A stretch of DNA of 64,000 bases from Pseudomonas grandcourensis (GCF_039909015.1 NZ_CP150919.1:4440501-4504500); one strand, 5' to 3'. Numbered from the stretch's first letter, positions 18,313-27,823 are shown. Numbers and translations: made by a program. Notes: generated by a model not told the origin, from the sequence alone.

Positions 18313-19074
18313 TCACTTCAGTCCATTAGACAGAAATTGTTGAAGGCGCTCGCTGCGCGGGTTATCCAGAATCTCTGCCCCACCCTGCTCCTCGACTCGG
18401 CCTTGATGCAGAAACAGTAACTGGCTCGACACCTTGCGGGCAAAGCTCATTTCGTGGGTCACCATGATCATGGTCCGGCCTTCTTCGGCCAGGCCCTGAA
18501 TCACCTTTAGTACTTCGCCCACCAGTTCAGGATCCAGCGCCGACGTCGGTTCGTCGAACAGCAGAACTTCCGGCTCCATCGCTAATGCTCGTGCAATCGC
18601 CACTCGCTGTTGCTGACCGCCAGAGAGAAATGCTGGAAACTGCTCCGCAACGCGCGCTGGCAGCCCCACCTTGTCCAGATAACGTCGGGCACGATCTTCG
18701 GCATCTTTTTTGCTGACACCCAGCACCCGGCGCGGGGCCATCGTGATGTTTTCCAGAACGGTCATGTGGCCCCACAGATTGAAGTGCTGGAAGACCATGG
18801 CTAGACGGGTGCGCAGCCTTTGCAACTCAGCGGCATCGGCCACCTGCATGCCATGATGGTTTTTGACCATGCGAATCTGCTTGCCGTCCAGGCTCATGGC
18901 TCCGTCATTGGGTGTTTCGAGAAAGTTGATGCAGCGCAGGAAGGTACTTTTGCCTGACCCACTGGCGCCGATCAAACTGATCACATCACCAGTTTTGGCT
19001 TTCAGAGATACGCCCTTGAGTACTTCGTGGTTACCGTAACTCTTGTGCAGTTCTTCAACAGTCAATTTGTACAT
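18313..19074 (-). CDS. Polar amino-acid ABC transporter, ATP-binding subunit (HisP/AotP-like)
   Basis: 253 residues from the ATG at 19074 (MYKLTVEELHKSYG, as in Pseudomonas AotP/HisP); the upstream in-frame ATG at 19086 directly abuts AGAGG and is less likely. Walker A is GASGSGKST, the Q loop is in VFQHFNLWGHM, the ABC signature is LSGGQQQRVA, Walker B is VLLFDEP, and the H loop is in VTHEMSFARK. Residue lengths and spacing match the histidine/lysine/arginine importer subfamily. It powers the two permeases encoded just upstream (19178-20613). Confidence 0.93.
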   Translation of the reverse strand: MYKLTVEELHKSYGNHEVLKGVSLKAKTGDVISLIGASGSGKSTFLRCINFLETPNDGAMSLDGKQIRMVKNHHGMQVADAAELQRLRTRLAMVFQHFNLWGHMTVLENITMAPRRVLGVSKKDAEDRARRYLDKVGLPARVAEQFPAFLSGGQQQRVAIARALAMEPEVLLFDEPTSALDPELVGEVLKVIQGLAEEGRTMIMVTHEMSFARKVSSQLLFLHQGRVEEQGGAEILDNPRSERLQQFLSNGLK

Positions 19075-19177
19075 GTGCGCAATCATCCTCTAAGGGAAAA
19101 TGTGGCGTCGCTGTGCAGCTGTGACAGCCGGCGACAAAGCCCGAGGCCTAATGAGCGGCCATATGGAGTACCAAGCC

Positions 19178-19888
19178 CTAATGAGCCGGACCAAGGAAAG
19201 CCAACCAACGGCGCTCGGCGATGCGGAATAGTCCGACAAGCGCGAAGGTAACCACCAAGTAAATCAGCGCAGTAATACCGAACGAATGAAAGGTCAGAAA
19301 GGTCGCCGAGTTGGCGTCGCGAGCAACTTTCAGAATGTCCGGGACGGTTGCAGTGAAGGCCACGGTGGTCGAATGCAGCATCAGAATTACTTCGTTGCTG
19401 TAGTACGGCAACGAGCGACGTAGCGCCGATGGCATGATCACGTAGGCATAGAGCTTCCAACCTGTCAGGCCATAGGCCTTCGCAGCTTCGACTTCGCCAT
19501 GGGCCATGTTGCGAATTGCTCCGGCGAAAATCTCCGTGGTGTAAGCGCAGGTGTTCAGCGCAAACGCAAGGATGGTGCAGTTCATCGCGTCGCGAAAAAA
19601 TGCATCGAGCACCGGTTGTGCACGAACTGCAGCCAGGCTGTAGATCCCGGTGTAGCAAATCAGCAACTGGATATAGAGCGGCGTTCCCCGAAACAGGTAG
19701 GTGTAGAACTGTACGGGCCAGCGTAGGTAACACTTGGATGAAACCCGGGCAATGGATAACGGGACCGACACCAAAAATCCGATGAAGATTGAGGCACTGA
19801 GCAACCACAAAGTCATGGCTAGCCCCGTGATCTGGTGGCCGTCGCTATAGAGAAAAGGCTTCCAGTAATCCTGCAAGAGTTCGATCAT
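19178..19888 (-). CDS. Polar amino-acid ABC transporter permease (HisM/AotM-like)
   Basis: 236 residues from ATG 19888, which overlaps the stop of the preceding permease gene as ATGA, implying translational coupling; a start 45 bp further upstream is therefore rejected. About five transmembrane helices and the EAA loop EVEAAKAYGLTGWKLYAYVI that docks on the ATPase. It pairs with the HisQ-like permease as a heterodimer. Confidence 0.9.
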   Translation of the reverse strand: MIELLQDYWKPFLYSDGHQITGLAMTLWLLSASIFIGFLVSVPLSIARVSSKCYLRWPVQFYTYLFRGTPLYIQLLICYTGIYSLAAVRAQPVLDAFFRDAMNCTILAFALNTCAYTTEIFAGAIRNMAHGEVEAAKAYGLTGWKLYAYVIMPSALRRSLPYYSNEVILMLHSTTVAFTATVPDILKVARDANSATFLTFHSFGITALIYLVVTFALVGLFRIAERRWLAFLGPAH

Positions 19889-20613
19889 CGTACAGCCTCC
19901 CGGGAACCTGCCGCATAACGCCGTTCCAACCAACGCAAGACATAGTTTGAAGTACTGGTAATCACCAAATAAATAAGCGCTGCCAAGACCAGAAAATAGA
20001 ACAATTGATAGGTGCTTTTACCAGCGTCCTGGGCTGCCTTTACCAAGTCAGCAAGGCCTATGATCGACACCAGTGCAGTGGCTTTGAGGATGACCATCCA
20101 GTTATTACCAATACCCGGTAAAGCAAAACGCATCATTTGCGGGAAGACCACAAAGCGAAAGCGCTGAGTGCGACTTAAGCCATAGGCGGTGGCCGCTTCC
20201 ACCTGTCCACGGGGCACGGCTAGCATCGCCCCGCGAAAAGTCTCAGTGAAATAGGCCCCGTAGATAAACCCCAGCGTGATGATCCCGGCAACAAACGGAT
20301 TGATCTCTATGTATTCCCAATCCAGTGCCTGCGTGATCCCGGTCAACCAGGTTTGCAGGCTGTAAAAGATCAGTAGCATCAGCACTAGGTCCGGCACCCC
20401 GCGAATCAGGGTAGTGTAGAGCTGTGCTGGGATTCGCAGGAGTTTGACACTGGAAAGTTTGGCACTGGCCCCGATAAGACCAAGCAGCACGCTCAACAGC
20501 AGCGAGAGTATTGACAACTTGACGGTCATCCAGGCGCCCTCCAGCAACAGAGGACCGAACCCTTTCATGCTGTATATGGAGAGCCCGAGGGCCTGCAACA
20601 GTATTTCGAACAT
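19885..20613 (-). CDS. Polar amino-acid ABC transporter permease (HisQ/AotQ-like)
   Basis: 242 residues with about five transmembrane helices and the EAA motif QVEAATAYGLSRTQRFRFVV, followed by LPGIGNNWMVILKATALVS, as in HisQ. It is the first permease gene of the operon, 57 bp after the binding-protein gene; a stem-loop lies in that gap. It forms the membrane channel with the HisM-like subunit. Confidence 0.92.
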   Translation of the reverse strand: MFEILLQALGLSIYSMKGFGPLLLEGAWMTVKLSILSLLLSVLLGLIGASAKLSSVKLLRIPAQLYTTLIRGVPDLVLMLLIFYSLQTWLTGITQALDWEYIEINPFVAGIITLGFIYGAYFTETFRGAMLAVPRGQVEAATAYGLSRTQRFRFVVFPQMMRFALPGIGNNWMVILKATALVSIIGLADLVKAAQDAGKSTYQLFYFLVLAALIYLVITSTSNYVLRWLERRYAAGSREAVR

Positions 20614-20640
20614 AATTCAGGAACCTATCGCGATAATAAA

Positions 20641-20663
20641 GCGCCCGCCCCAAGGACGGGCAC
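20641..20663 (-). promoter_or_regulatory. Stem-loop between binding-protein and permease genes
   Basis: GCCCG-TCCTTGGGG-CGGGC can fold on the minus-strand transcript just after the binding-protein stop codon. GC-rich intra-operon hairpins at this place commonly stabilise the receptor mRNA or cause partial termination, so that the receptor is made in excess over the membrane subunits. No long T run follows, so full termination is unlikely. Confidence 0.55.
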
Positions 20664-20670
20664 CCGGGCC

Positions 20671-21453
20671 TTACTTGCCGCTATAGAGATTCAGATCACC
20701 GAAGTGTTTTTTCTGGATTAAGTCATAGGTACCGTCATCGTGTAACGCTTGGATGCCCTTATCCAAAAAGGCCTTGAGGTCTTTGTTACCTTTAGAGATA
20801 CCAATAGCTGTTTTGGCTGGCAGTAACTCGCTGTCAACGGGCTTGCTGACTTCATAACCAGTGCCTTGGGGGGAATTCAAAAAACCCAGCTGAGCTTGCA
20901 GCATGTCCTGGATCGCCGCATCGAGGCGACCGGAAACCAGGTCGTAGTAAACCTGATCCTGGTTCTGATAGGCCTGAGTTTTGACACCAGCCTTATCCAG
21001 AACCGCTTTGGCATAGGCTTCCTGGATACTTCCTTGCAAATAGCCTACGGTCTTGCCCTTAAGGGAAGTAACCTCTTCGCTCAGACCAGAGTTTTTCTTG
21101 AACACATAAGAGGTTGCGCCGGAGAACAGCTCATTTGAGAAGTCAATGACTTTCTCGCGGGCTGGGGTCACCGTCATGGAAGAGAGAATGCCATCGAATT
21201 TGTTGGCCTTCAGGCCAGGAATCGTGCCGTCGAAATCGCTCTCGACCCACGTACATTTGACCTTCAATTTGGCACAGATTGCATTACCCAGATCGATATC
21301 AAACCCCGTAAGACTACCATCTGCGGCTTTAGATTCGAATGGTGCGTAAGAAGCATCAACGCCAAAACGCAGTTCTTTGTACTCCTTGGCCAGAGCGACA
21401 TTTGCGCAAAGTGGGAAAAGTGCTAACACGAAGAGCTTTCGAAGCGAAATCAT
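20671..21453 (-). CDS. Periplasmic polar amino-acid-binding protein (ArgT/HisJ-like)
   Basis: 260 residues from ATG 21453 (GGGATT upstream). The signal peptide (about 1-22) ends NVALA. The mature protein begins ELRFGVDASYAPFESK, the LAO/HisJ/ArgT signature, with GFDIDLGNAICAKLKVKC and the ligand loops SMTVTPAREKVIDFSNELF and GRLDAAIQDM. It is the first gene of the importer operon. A 59-bp sequence about 260 bp upstream is repeated before the homoserine dehydrogenase gene, which suggests that the ligand may not be a basic amino acid but homoserine or a related compound (inference). Confidence 0.92.
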   Translation of the reverse strand: MISLRKLFVLALFPLCANVALAKEYKELRFGVDASYAPFESKAADGSLTGFDIDLGNAICAKLKVKCTWVESDFDGTIPGLKANKFDGILSSMTVTPAREKVIDFSNELFSGATSYVFKKNSGLSEEVTSLKGKTVGYLQGSIQEAYAKAVLDKAGVKTQAYQNQDQVYYDLVSGRLDAAIQDMLQAQLGFLNSPQGTGYEVSKPVDSELLPAKTAIGISKGNKDLKAFLDKGIQALHDDGTYDLIQKKHFGDLNLYSGK

Positions 21454-21897
21454 ATGAGAATCCCTAGATGTTGTAGTTTGATTAAGGGCAGTGAACGATT
21501 TGACGACTTTAACGATTCTTCTTTCGGCAACTACATTTCGGATATAAACCCCCGCAATAGTTGCATTACTGCACACCCATTTAAGAGCTGTGGCAAGCGT
21601 TACGCAATCAACGGCAATAGAAATTTAGCTATACACCTCCTAAGCAATTTTATATTCACTCATAATCAAGACCTCATGTCCTGGTACTGGACACTGATAG
21701 TACGCCGATGGCTCGCTCATCCAAATATGGCAAACAGATCAATGTTATGAGCAAACCGCTCGTAACAGAGAGCAATCTGCTTGACTGAAAACCTGCTTTG
21801 CAAAGGTAAACAAAAAATCAGCGCATGAACCCCCTCAGGAAATGCTGAGGCGTCACTCCAACTCTTATCATTTATTTTCTAACCGAAACAGAAAAAA
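21454..21897. other. Intergenic region with the importer operon promoter
   Basis: No supported gene in 444 bp of relatively A+T-rich sequence. It holds the 59-bp regulatory repeat (21715-21773), a long leader for the binding-protein gene, and a small hairpin CCTCAG-GAAATG-CTGAGG (21833-21850) that may end the SugE transcript. Confidence 0.55.
21715..21773 (-). promoter_or_regulatory. 59-bp regulatory repeat, copy 1 (upstream of importer operon)
   Basis: This 59-bp block aligns without gaps to 27824-27882 in the same orientation, with about 48 of 59 identical positions. It shares the core ATATGGCAAAC and a palindromic centre, here TGAGCAAACCGCTCG (21748-21762). Copy 2 lies directly before hom and beside an AsnC-type regulator gene. 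Likely an operator/promoter block bound by one regulator. Confidence 0.65.
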
Positions 21898-22215
21898 TCA
21901 AGCTGAAGCCAGCTTCATCATTAGAAGACCGCTGACAATTAAGACAGCTGCGACAACTCGCATAAGGCTGGCAGGTTCCCCTAGAAAGATGATACCCACT
22001 GCAAACGCGCCAACAGCACCAATGCCAGTCCAAATTGTATAAGCAGTACCAAGCGGTAGACTTCTCATGGAAAATGATAGGAGCGCAAAACTTGCCATTA
22101 GCATGACCAAGGTAACAACAGACGGCCCAAGCTTGGTCATACCTTCAGATTGCTTCATGGAGAAAGCCCAAACAACTTCAAGTACCCCTGCAAATATTAA
22201 ACATATCCAAGCCAT
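21898..22215 (-). CDS. Small multidrug resistance (SMR) exporter, SugE/Gdx-like
   Basis: 105 residues with four transmembrane helices. The N-terminal AGVLEVVWAFSMKQSEGMTK holds the essential membrane Glu. The sequence SLPLGTAYTIWTGIGAVGA matches the SugE/Gdx branch (guanidinium or quaternary-ammonium export) rather than EmrE. It works as a dual-topology dimer using the proton gradient. It lies about 210 bp downstream of the PLP-enzyme gene, beyond a terminator, so probably has its own promoter. No recognisable guanidine riboswitch precedes it. Confidence 0.85.
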   Translation of the reverse strand: MAWICLIFAGVLEVVWAFSMKQSEGMTKLGPSVVTLVMLMASFALLSFSMRSLPLGTAYTIWTGIGAVGAFAVGIIFLGEPASLMRVVAAVLIVSGLLMMKLASA

Positions 22216-22313
22216 GATAAGCCTCCATTGAAAGATCCGTCACGACCAAGACGAATACAACCTACAAGTATTGGGGCCGCGCCCCTGAAAATAAAAACAA
22301 TGGATCGGGCTCT

Positions 22314-22340
22314 TAAAAAAGCCCCCGCTGGTACGGGGGC
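22314..22340 (-). terminator. Rho-independent terminator after the PLP-enzyme gene
   Basis: On the minus strand GCCCCCGTACCAGCGGGGGC folds into an 8-bp GC stem followed directly by a T6 run, about 85 bp past the stop at 22425. A strong intrinsic terminator that ends the hom-ALDH-permease-PLP transcript. Confidence 0.9.
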
Positions 22341-22424
22341 AAAGGAGGGTTACCGACCAGACCATATTTTGAGCAATGCCGTACATCCAACGCTAAAGGT
22401 GCCACCAATTTTTTTGCGTTCAGA

Positions 22425-23627
22425 TCATTTGAATGTCTCGTCCAAGGCCAGGGAAATATCTTTGATCAAATCGTCCGGATCTTCGAGCCCCACCGAAAAC
22501 CGAAGGTGACCGTAGGTACGGAACTCTTCAGGGTACTTGTCAAAGCCGCCTCGGCCTTCCGCACCCACATGAACGATGAGGGACTCATCGTGCCCGAGGG
22601 ATACTGCAGAAGTGATGATGCGCAGATTCGAAACGAACCGATTCTGAGTATCCGGATCGCCCTTTACTGCAAAAGCCATCATCGCCCCATATCCCTTGCC
22701 TGCAAATTGCCGACGGGCTAGTTCATGCTGCGGGTGGGACGGAAGCCCCGGATAGTAGATATAGGCTATACGATCATCCGAATTGAGAAACTCAGCCAAT
22801 TTTTCAGCCGTATTTAGAAGTTGTTTCAGTCGCAGAGGCAGCGTGACTGAACCGCGCATTATCATCCAGGCGTTAAATGGAGAGATGGTCGCGCCGAGGT
22901 CAACAAGAGCGTCATTCTTGATCTTGGTAATCATCTGAGTGGAACCGATAACCACCCCGCCCATGGCATCACCATGGCCATTGATATACTTCGTCAGAGA
23001 GTGGACGACCAGGTCGACCCCGTGCTGACTGGCACGGAAAAACGGAGGTGGAGTGAAAGTAGCATCGACGGAAATCAGTGCCCCGTGTGCATGGGCAATT
23101 TCAGCCAGCGCAGCGATATCTGCAACCTTAGTGGTTGGATTAGCAATCGTCTCGGTATGGATCAGTTTGGTATTAGGGCGGATCGCTTGGCGAACAGCCT
23201 CTAGGTCACCTACGTCGACAAATGTGGCTTCAATGCCATAACGCTCAGGCAAAAGCTCCGCGAAAAGACGCCATACAGCCTGATACGTAATATCACTGAC
23301 AATGACGTGGTCACCGCTTTTCAAGAAAGAGAAAAACACTGAATGCAAAGCGGCTACGCCGGTAGCAAATACAACCGCAGCCTCGCAGCCTTCGAGTGCA
23401 GCAAGTTTCTTTTCAAGGCATACCTGGTTATGCCCCTGGTTCCGCGTGTACACAAGGCCGTCTGGGCTAGACCAGTCCATCGTGGCCGGATCTTCAGGCA
23501 AGAGATAAGAGTTAGCCATTACCAGCGGAGTGCGAACAGCACCAGTAGTGGTGTCGGTTACGTTACCACCATGAACTGCGAGTGTAGCCGCCGAAAGTGT
23601 GGACAGATTCTTTTTGTCAGGACGCAT
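22425..23627 (-). CDS. Cys/Met metabolism PLP-dependent enzyme (gamma-family lyase or sulfhydrylase)
   Basis: 400 residues from ATG 23627 (GGAGGA 7 bases upstream). Fold-type I gamma-family enzyme: the cofactor Asp is in ISVDATFTPPPFF and the Schiff-base Lys in VVHSLTKYINGHGDAMGG. Family members include methionine gamma-lyase, cystathionine synthase/lyase and O-acylhomoserine sulfhydrylase, all acting on four-carbon amino acids related to homoserine. The usual YxR-x-NPT segment is altered here to YTRNQGHNQ, so substrate choice may differ. It is the last gene of the hom/ALDH/permease series, 35 bp from the permease stop. The reaction is unassigned; gamma-elimination or replacement on a homoserine derivative is plausible. 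Confidence 0.85.
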   Translation of the reverse strand: MRPDKKNLSTLSAATLAVHGGNVTDTTTGAVRTPLVMANSYLLPEDPATMDWSSPDGLVYTRNQGHNQVCLEKKLAALEGCEAAVVFATGVAALHSVFFSFLKSGDHVIVSDITYQAVWRLFAELLPERYGIEATFVDVGDLEAVRQAIRPNTKLIHTETIANPTTKVADIAALAEIAHAHGALISVDATFTPPPFFRASQHGVDLVVHSLTKYINGHGDAMGGVVIGSTQMITKIKNDALVDLGATISPFNAWMIMRGSVTLPLRLKQLLNTAEKLAEFLNSDDRIAYIYYPGLPSHPQHELARRQFAGKGYGAMMAFAVKGDPDTQNRFVSNLRIITSAVSLGHDESLIVHVGAEGRGGFDKYPEEFRTYGHLRFSVGLEDPDDLIKDISLALDETFK

Positions 23628-23661
23628 GTCTATTTCCTCCAAAGTTATTTTTTGTTGGGTG

Positions 23662-25200
23662 TCATTGATTCTGAAGGTGAGTGAAAGAAGGACGGTTGGT
23701 CTGATCTGCTCGGACCAATTCTTGATTTTCGTCAAAGACTAATTCACCACTCTCAATTGCACGAACACGGCCACGAACCATGTACCAACCAACAACAAGG
23801 GCGGTGGCATAAAACGGCAGCGAAGCAATCGAGTACGTACCTACGGGATAATCGAATGCGATAAGAACCAGAACCAAACCGAAGAACCCCAAAGTCGCGT
23901 AACCACTGTAAGGCGCAAACGGCATTCGAAACCCCGGACGCTCCAGATCACCTTGCTGGGAGTATTTGAAGAGCTTGATCTGACACAGGACGATTGTTGA
24001 CCACGAACCGATCAACATAACGGCAGTGAGTGTCAGCGCGATTTCAAAGGCTTCCCCCGGAACAATGGCGTTAAGTACGACACCAATTAGTGAAGCAACG
24101 GTCGTCAGCATGATGCCAGCGAACGGAACACCTTGACGGTTCATCTTGGCCAGGAAGCTAGGGGCTGATCCGTTGATTGCCAGCGAGCGAAGCACCCGGC
24201 CAGTGGAGTAAATGCCAGCGTTCAGAGAAGACACGGCCGCGGTAATCAAGACCATGTTCATAATCGCGTCTGCACCCTTGATCCCCAGCGAGCCGAAGAA
24301 AGTCACAAACGGGCTTACCCCCGCCGAGTACGCTGTGTGGGGGAGCAGCATTGCCAACAGCAATACAGAACCAACGTAAAAAACAATAATGCGGAAAACA
24401 ACTGCCCGAATGGCTTTCGGCATGACTGTAGCGACGTCTTGGGCTTCGCCAGCTGCAGTACCAACCAACTCCACACTGCCATACGCAAATATCACCCCCT
24501 GGATCATGATTACGGCGGGCAAGAGGCCTGATGGGAACCAACCGCCATTGTCAGAAATCAGTTTGAATCCGACCTCATGGCCTGGCAGCGGAGTGCCGAA
24601 CAGCACCATGTAAATGCCGATCCCAAGGAAGGTCGTTAATGCAGCCACCTTGATCAGGGCAAACCAGAATTCGAGTTCACCAAAAATTTTTACCGAGACA
24701 AGGTTAATCGCAGTAACAAAACCCAATGCTCCCAGTGCCAAGGACCATTGAGGGATGTCGCCCATGAAAGGGACATAGGCTTTGAAGAAATTCAGGTAGA
24801 GCGCTGTCGCTGTGAGATCTGCAATGGCAACCATTACCCAGTCAGTCCAGTACATCCATCCCACGGCAAAAGCCCATTTCTCACCGTAGAACTCTCGAGC
24901 ATAGGAGACGAACGAGCCCGAGGATGGGCGATACATCACCAGTTCGCCCATAGCCCGAATGATGAACCACGCAAAAAAGCCACAGATTGCATAGACAAAC
25001 ACAAGCGAGGGTCCGGCTTCGGCGAGTCGTGCGCCTGCGCCCATGAATAGACCACTTCCGATTGCCCCCCCTATGGCAATCATCTGAACCTGGCGAGGCT
25101 TGAGCACCTTTTGATAGCCCGCATCTTCTGCGCTGAAGTCTCTCTTTCGAGTTACACCAGACGATGGCACGCGTGTGGGATTAAGATCATTCACACTCAT
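23662..25200 (-). CDS. Amino-acid permease (APC superfamily, AnsP/CycA/GabP type)
   Basis: 512 residues from ATG 25200 (AAGG upstream). Twelve hydrophobic segments follow a hydrophilic N-terminus. The first helix contains IAIGGAIGSGLFMGAG, the substrate-binding GSG motif of the AAT family, and GELVMYRPSSGSFVSYAREF follows. It is a proton-coupled cytoplasmic-membrane importer of a neutral amino acid. It lies between the aldehyde dehydrogenase and the PLP-enzyme genes on the same strand, so its substrate is probably the compound that this series degrades. Confidence 0.9.
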   Translation of the reverse strand: MSVNDLNPTRVPSSGVTRKRDFSAEDAGYQKVLKPRQVQMIAIGGAIGSGLFMGAGARLAEAGPSLVFVYAICGFFAWFIIRAMGELVMYRPSSGSFVSYAREFYGEKWAFAVGWMYWTDWVMVAIADLTATALYLNFFKAYVPFMGDIPQWSLALGALGFVTAINLVSVKIFGELEFWFALIKVAALTTFLGIGIYMVLFGTPLPGHEVGFKLISDNGGWFPSGLLPAVIMIQGVIFAYGSVELVGTAAGEAQDVATVMPKAIRAVVFRIIVFYVGSVLLLAMLLPHTAYSAGVSPFVTFFGSLGIKGADAIMNMVLITAAVSSLNAGIYSTGRVLRSLAINGSAPSFLAKMNRQGVPFAGIMLTTVASLIGVVLNAIVPGEAFEIALTLTAVMLIGSWSTIVLCQIKLFKYSQQGDLERPGFRMPFAPYSGYATLGFFGLVLVLIAFDYPVGTYSIASLPFYATALVVGWYMVRGRVRAIESGELVFDENQELVRADQTNRPSFTHLQNQ

Positions 25201-25299
25201 TTTGTTACCTTTTATTGTTGTATTGGGCAAGGCTCTACCGACCAGAAGAGCCTTGCCGAGGACCCGATTTAATCCTAGGGATTCACATCGATCCTTTAA

Positions 25300-26718
25300 T
25301 CAACTTCCGCCAACACCGTTTAAGCAGATCACTTTTGGTTGCGTCATATCTTCATACGCGAAACGCACACCTTCACGCCCCATGCTGCCGTATTTTGAAC
25401 CACCAAATGGCATTGCATCAAAACGATAGTCAGATGAGTCATTAATCATGACGCCGCCGGCTTCGAGTCGTTTAGCTGCTTTCATGGCGACATTCAAATT
25501 GCTGGTGAAAATACCCGCATGCAAACTGTATTCTGGTTCATTAGCCAGTGTCAGCGCCTCATCAAGCGAGGCCACGCGTTGAAGAATGACAACCGGACTA
25601 AATACTTCCTCACACCAAACTTTACAGCTTTGGCTAACATTCTCCAGGACCGTCGGAGAGTAAAGCGAGCCTTGGCGTATATTACCAAATAACAGGTTAG
25701 CCCCTTTATCCATTGCCTCGATAACTACTTCTTCAGTGCGTTTTGCAGCAGCTTCAGTAATCATTGGCCCAACATCCGTGCTTTCGTCAGCAGGATTTCC
25801 CACGACTAAAGCACTTGTCTTCACAACGAATTTCTTTTTGAACTCCTCATATATTGTCTCTTCAACAAGAATTCGTTGGGTACCGATACAATTTTGCCCG
25901 GCCGCCCAAAAAGCGCCTGATACACAGGACTCAACGGCTTCATTCAGATCACAATCGCCCATGACGATAACCGGGGCATTGCCCCCCAAATCCATCGCCA
26001 GTTTTTTAAGGCCTGCATTGCGAGAGATCTGCTCACCGGTAACAAAACCGCCCGTGAAGGAAACCATACGTACCGCTCGATGAGCGACCAGTGCCTTGCC
26101 CAGCGCAGCCCCCCCAGTTGCAATGGACACGACCGCAGGAGGGAGACCCGCAGCGTTCAGGCAAGCCACCAGCTTAATGGCAGATAACGGAGAGAGCTCA
26201 GAGGGTTTGAGTACAACAGCATTACCGCCAGCGATCGCAGGCCCCAACTTGTGAGCGACCAAGTTGAGTGGGTCGTTGTATGGGGTAATTGCAACAATTA
26301 CCCCCAAAGGCTCCCGAGTAAACCATCCCTGACGGGACTCAGATCCTACATAGGAGTCAAACGGAATCACTTCGCCAGCATTACGCTTGGCCTCCTCAGC
26401 GGACAGTTTCAGCGTATTGACGCAGCGTAAAACCTCCTTTCTCGCCTGCTTGATCGTTTTTCCCGACTCGGCAACAATCAGACTGGCAAACGCCTCCTTG
26501 TCGCTCTCAACCAAAGCAGCGGTTTTTTCCAGTATGCGAGCACGTTCGTGCCTTGGAAGTTCTTTGGCAATCAGCGCACCAAGCTTCGCCGTATCAATGA
26601 TCGCAGTGGCAAATGAAGCGGGTATGTCCGTCACCTCTCCAACTGCAGCGCCATCATACGGACTCAAAACTGTTATGGTTTTATAATCAACAGCGAGCGA
26701 AAGACTCAAGCTATTCAT
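25300..26718 (-). CDS. NAD(P)-dependent aldehyde dehydrogenase
   Basis: 472 residues from ATG 26718, which has AGGTAAG 8 bases upstream and begins 2 bp after the hom stop. The ALDH fold shows [20 protein letters not shown], the cofactor loop SFTGGFVTG and nucleophile Cys277 in GQNCIGTQR, and ends with [19 protein letters not shown]. The usual general-base Glu (LELGG) is replaced by Asp243 (MDLGGN), an unusual change. Tight coupling to homoserine dehydrogenase suggests that the substrate is aspartate semialdehyde, giving aspartate without phosphorylation; this is inference. Related ALDHs act on lactaldehyde, succinate semialdehyde and similar compounds. Confidence 0.9.
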   Translation of the reverse strand: MNSLSLSLAVDYKTITVLSPYDGAAVGEVTDIPASFATAIIDTAKLGALIAKELPRHERARILEKTAALVESDKEAFASLIVAESGKTIKQARKEVLRCVNTLKLSAEEAKRNAGEVIPFDSYVGSESRQGWFTREPLGVIVAITPYNDPLNLVAHKLGPAIAGGNAVVLKPSELSPLSAIKLVACLNAAGLPPAVVSIATGGAALGKALVAHRAVRMVSFTGGFVTGEQISRNAGLKKLAMDLGGNAPVIVMGDCDLNEAVESCVSGAFWAAGQNCIGTQRILVEETIYEEFKKKFVVKTSALVVGNPADESTDVGPMITEAAAKRTEEVVIEAMDKGANLLFGNIRQGSLYSPTVLENVSQSCKVWCEEVFSPVVILQRVASLDEALTLANEPEYSLHAGIFTSNLNVAMKAAKRLEAGGVMINDSSDYRFDAMPFGGSKYGSMGREGVRFAYEDMTQPKVICLNGVGGS

Positions 26719-26720
26719 GA

Positions 26721-27770
26721 TCACTTACCTATCTTAGTTTTGTTCTTGTGAATGCTGACGATATCCGAGAGTAAGGCGAATGCTGTTTCAAACCGACCTG
26801 CACCCGCTCCGACAACCGTTACCGGGCCCAGAACATTTGTATTAAATGTAATTGCATTCGTTGCACCACTCACACCGGCCAGTGCGTCCCCCTGAGGCAA
26901 CAATTGAGGACTAACAGATGCAGTGATGGAGCCATTGCTCATTTTTTCCGCGCTGCCAATTAGTTTCCACCGGGCATTGGCTTTCGTTGCTTCGGCGATA
27001 TCTTTTGACGTGATCCCCGAGATGCCTTTGCAAAGGACATCGCTCGGAGTCAACTTCGCCCCCAGAAGCTCATTCGCCAAAATGACTACTTTAAGACGAA
27101 CATCATGCCCTTCCACGTCTGCAGTGGGGTCAGCTTCTGCGTAACCGAGTTCCTGAGCCTTGGCGACTGCATCAGAGAAGTCGAGACCTTCTTCCATGCT
27201 AGAAAGTACGAAATTGGACGTACCATTCAAGATGCCCTTAAACCCGCTGATTTCCGAGCCGGCCAGCGACTCTTTAGCCAGACGAATGACGGGGGTGCCG
27301 CTCATTACCGAGCCTTCAAACTCGAATTGGGCACCGGTGCTTCTGGCCAATGCTTTCAGGCTTTCAGCGTGCAACGCCACCGGCCCTTTGTTGGTGGTGA
27401 CCACACTGATACCTTTTTCCAGAGCCCAGCGACAGAAAGTCGTAGCTGGCTCTCCGTCTACAGGGTTGGTGAACGTCGCCTCGGCGATAAGATCGGCCCC
27501 CGAGAAACGGATAACCGTCTCATTTGCAGGCTCAGCACTGCCCGCTGGCAATGTTCTAAACCCCCCTTTTACAGCAGGAACTGCGGCCAATTCGTGGGCA
27601 TCCAACCCGTTCTTGTTGATGATGGAGCCAAAGTAAAGATCACTGACACCAACAATTTTTAGCTTAAAACCAAATTCATTAGCCCAGTGCTCGTTCTTAT
27701 CTGCAATGAGCTGCGTCAACGCACGGTTTACACCACCAAAACCAAGCAAAGCAATTTTATATTCAGTCAC
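26721..27770 (-). CDS. hom: Homoserine dehydrogenase, short form without ACT domain
   Basis: 349 residues from GTG 27770 (GAGG 9 bases upstream); no ATG is available in frame near the domain start. The Rossmann motif is [14 protein letters not shown], the catalytic Lys is in [12 protein letters not shown], and the substrate/catalytic site is [20 protein letters not shown]. The protein ends about 80-90 residues earlier than the biosynthetic enzyme of Pseudomonas, so the ACT domain for threonine feedback is absent. It interconverts homoserine and aspartate semialdehyde. In this setting (AsnC regulator, coupled aldehyde dehydrogenase, permease) it more likely works in the oxidative, catabolic direction. 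The N-terminal extension seen further upstream overlaps the regulatory repeat and is not coding. Confidence 0.9.
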   Translation of the reverse strand: MTEYKIALLGFGGVNRALTQLIADKNEHWANEFGFKLKIVGVSDLYFGSIINKNGLDAHELAAVPAVKGGFRTLPAGSAEPANETVIRFSGADLIAEATFTNPVDGEPATTFCRWALEKGISVVTTNKGPVALHAESLKALARSTGAQFEFEGSVMSGTPVIRLAKESLAGSEISGFKGILNGTSNFVLSSMEEGLDFSDAVAKAQELGYAEADPTADVEGHDVRLKVVILANELLGAKLTPSDVLCKGISGITSKDIAEATKANARWKLIGSAEKMSNGSITASVSPQLLPQGDALAGVSGATNAITFNTNVLGPVTVVGAGAGRFETAFALLSDIVSIHKNKTKIGK

Positions 27771-27823
27771 GACATGGGCCTCATTGTTATGTTTTCGGTA
27801 CTGAAATACTAAACTGCAGCAGT

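Noticed and set aside
19083..19808. 241-codon minus-strand frame over the HisM-like gene
   Set aside because: Out of frame with the conserved EAA motif of the real permease; His/Cys-rich shadow.
22216..22424. Guanidine riboswitch upstream of the SugE-like gene
   Set aside because: I looked for ykkC or mini-ykkC features; only a terminator and a short GGGGC hairpin are present.
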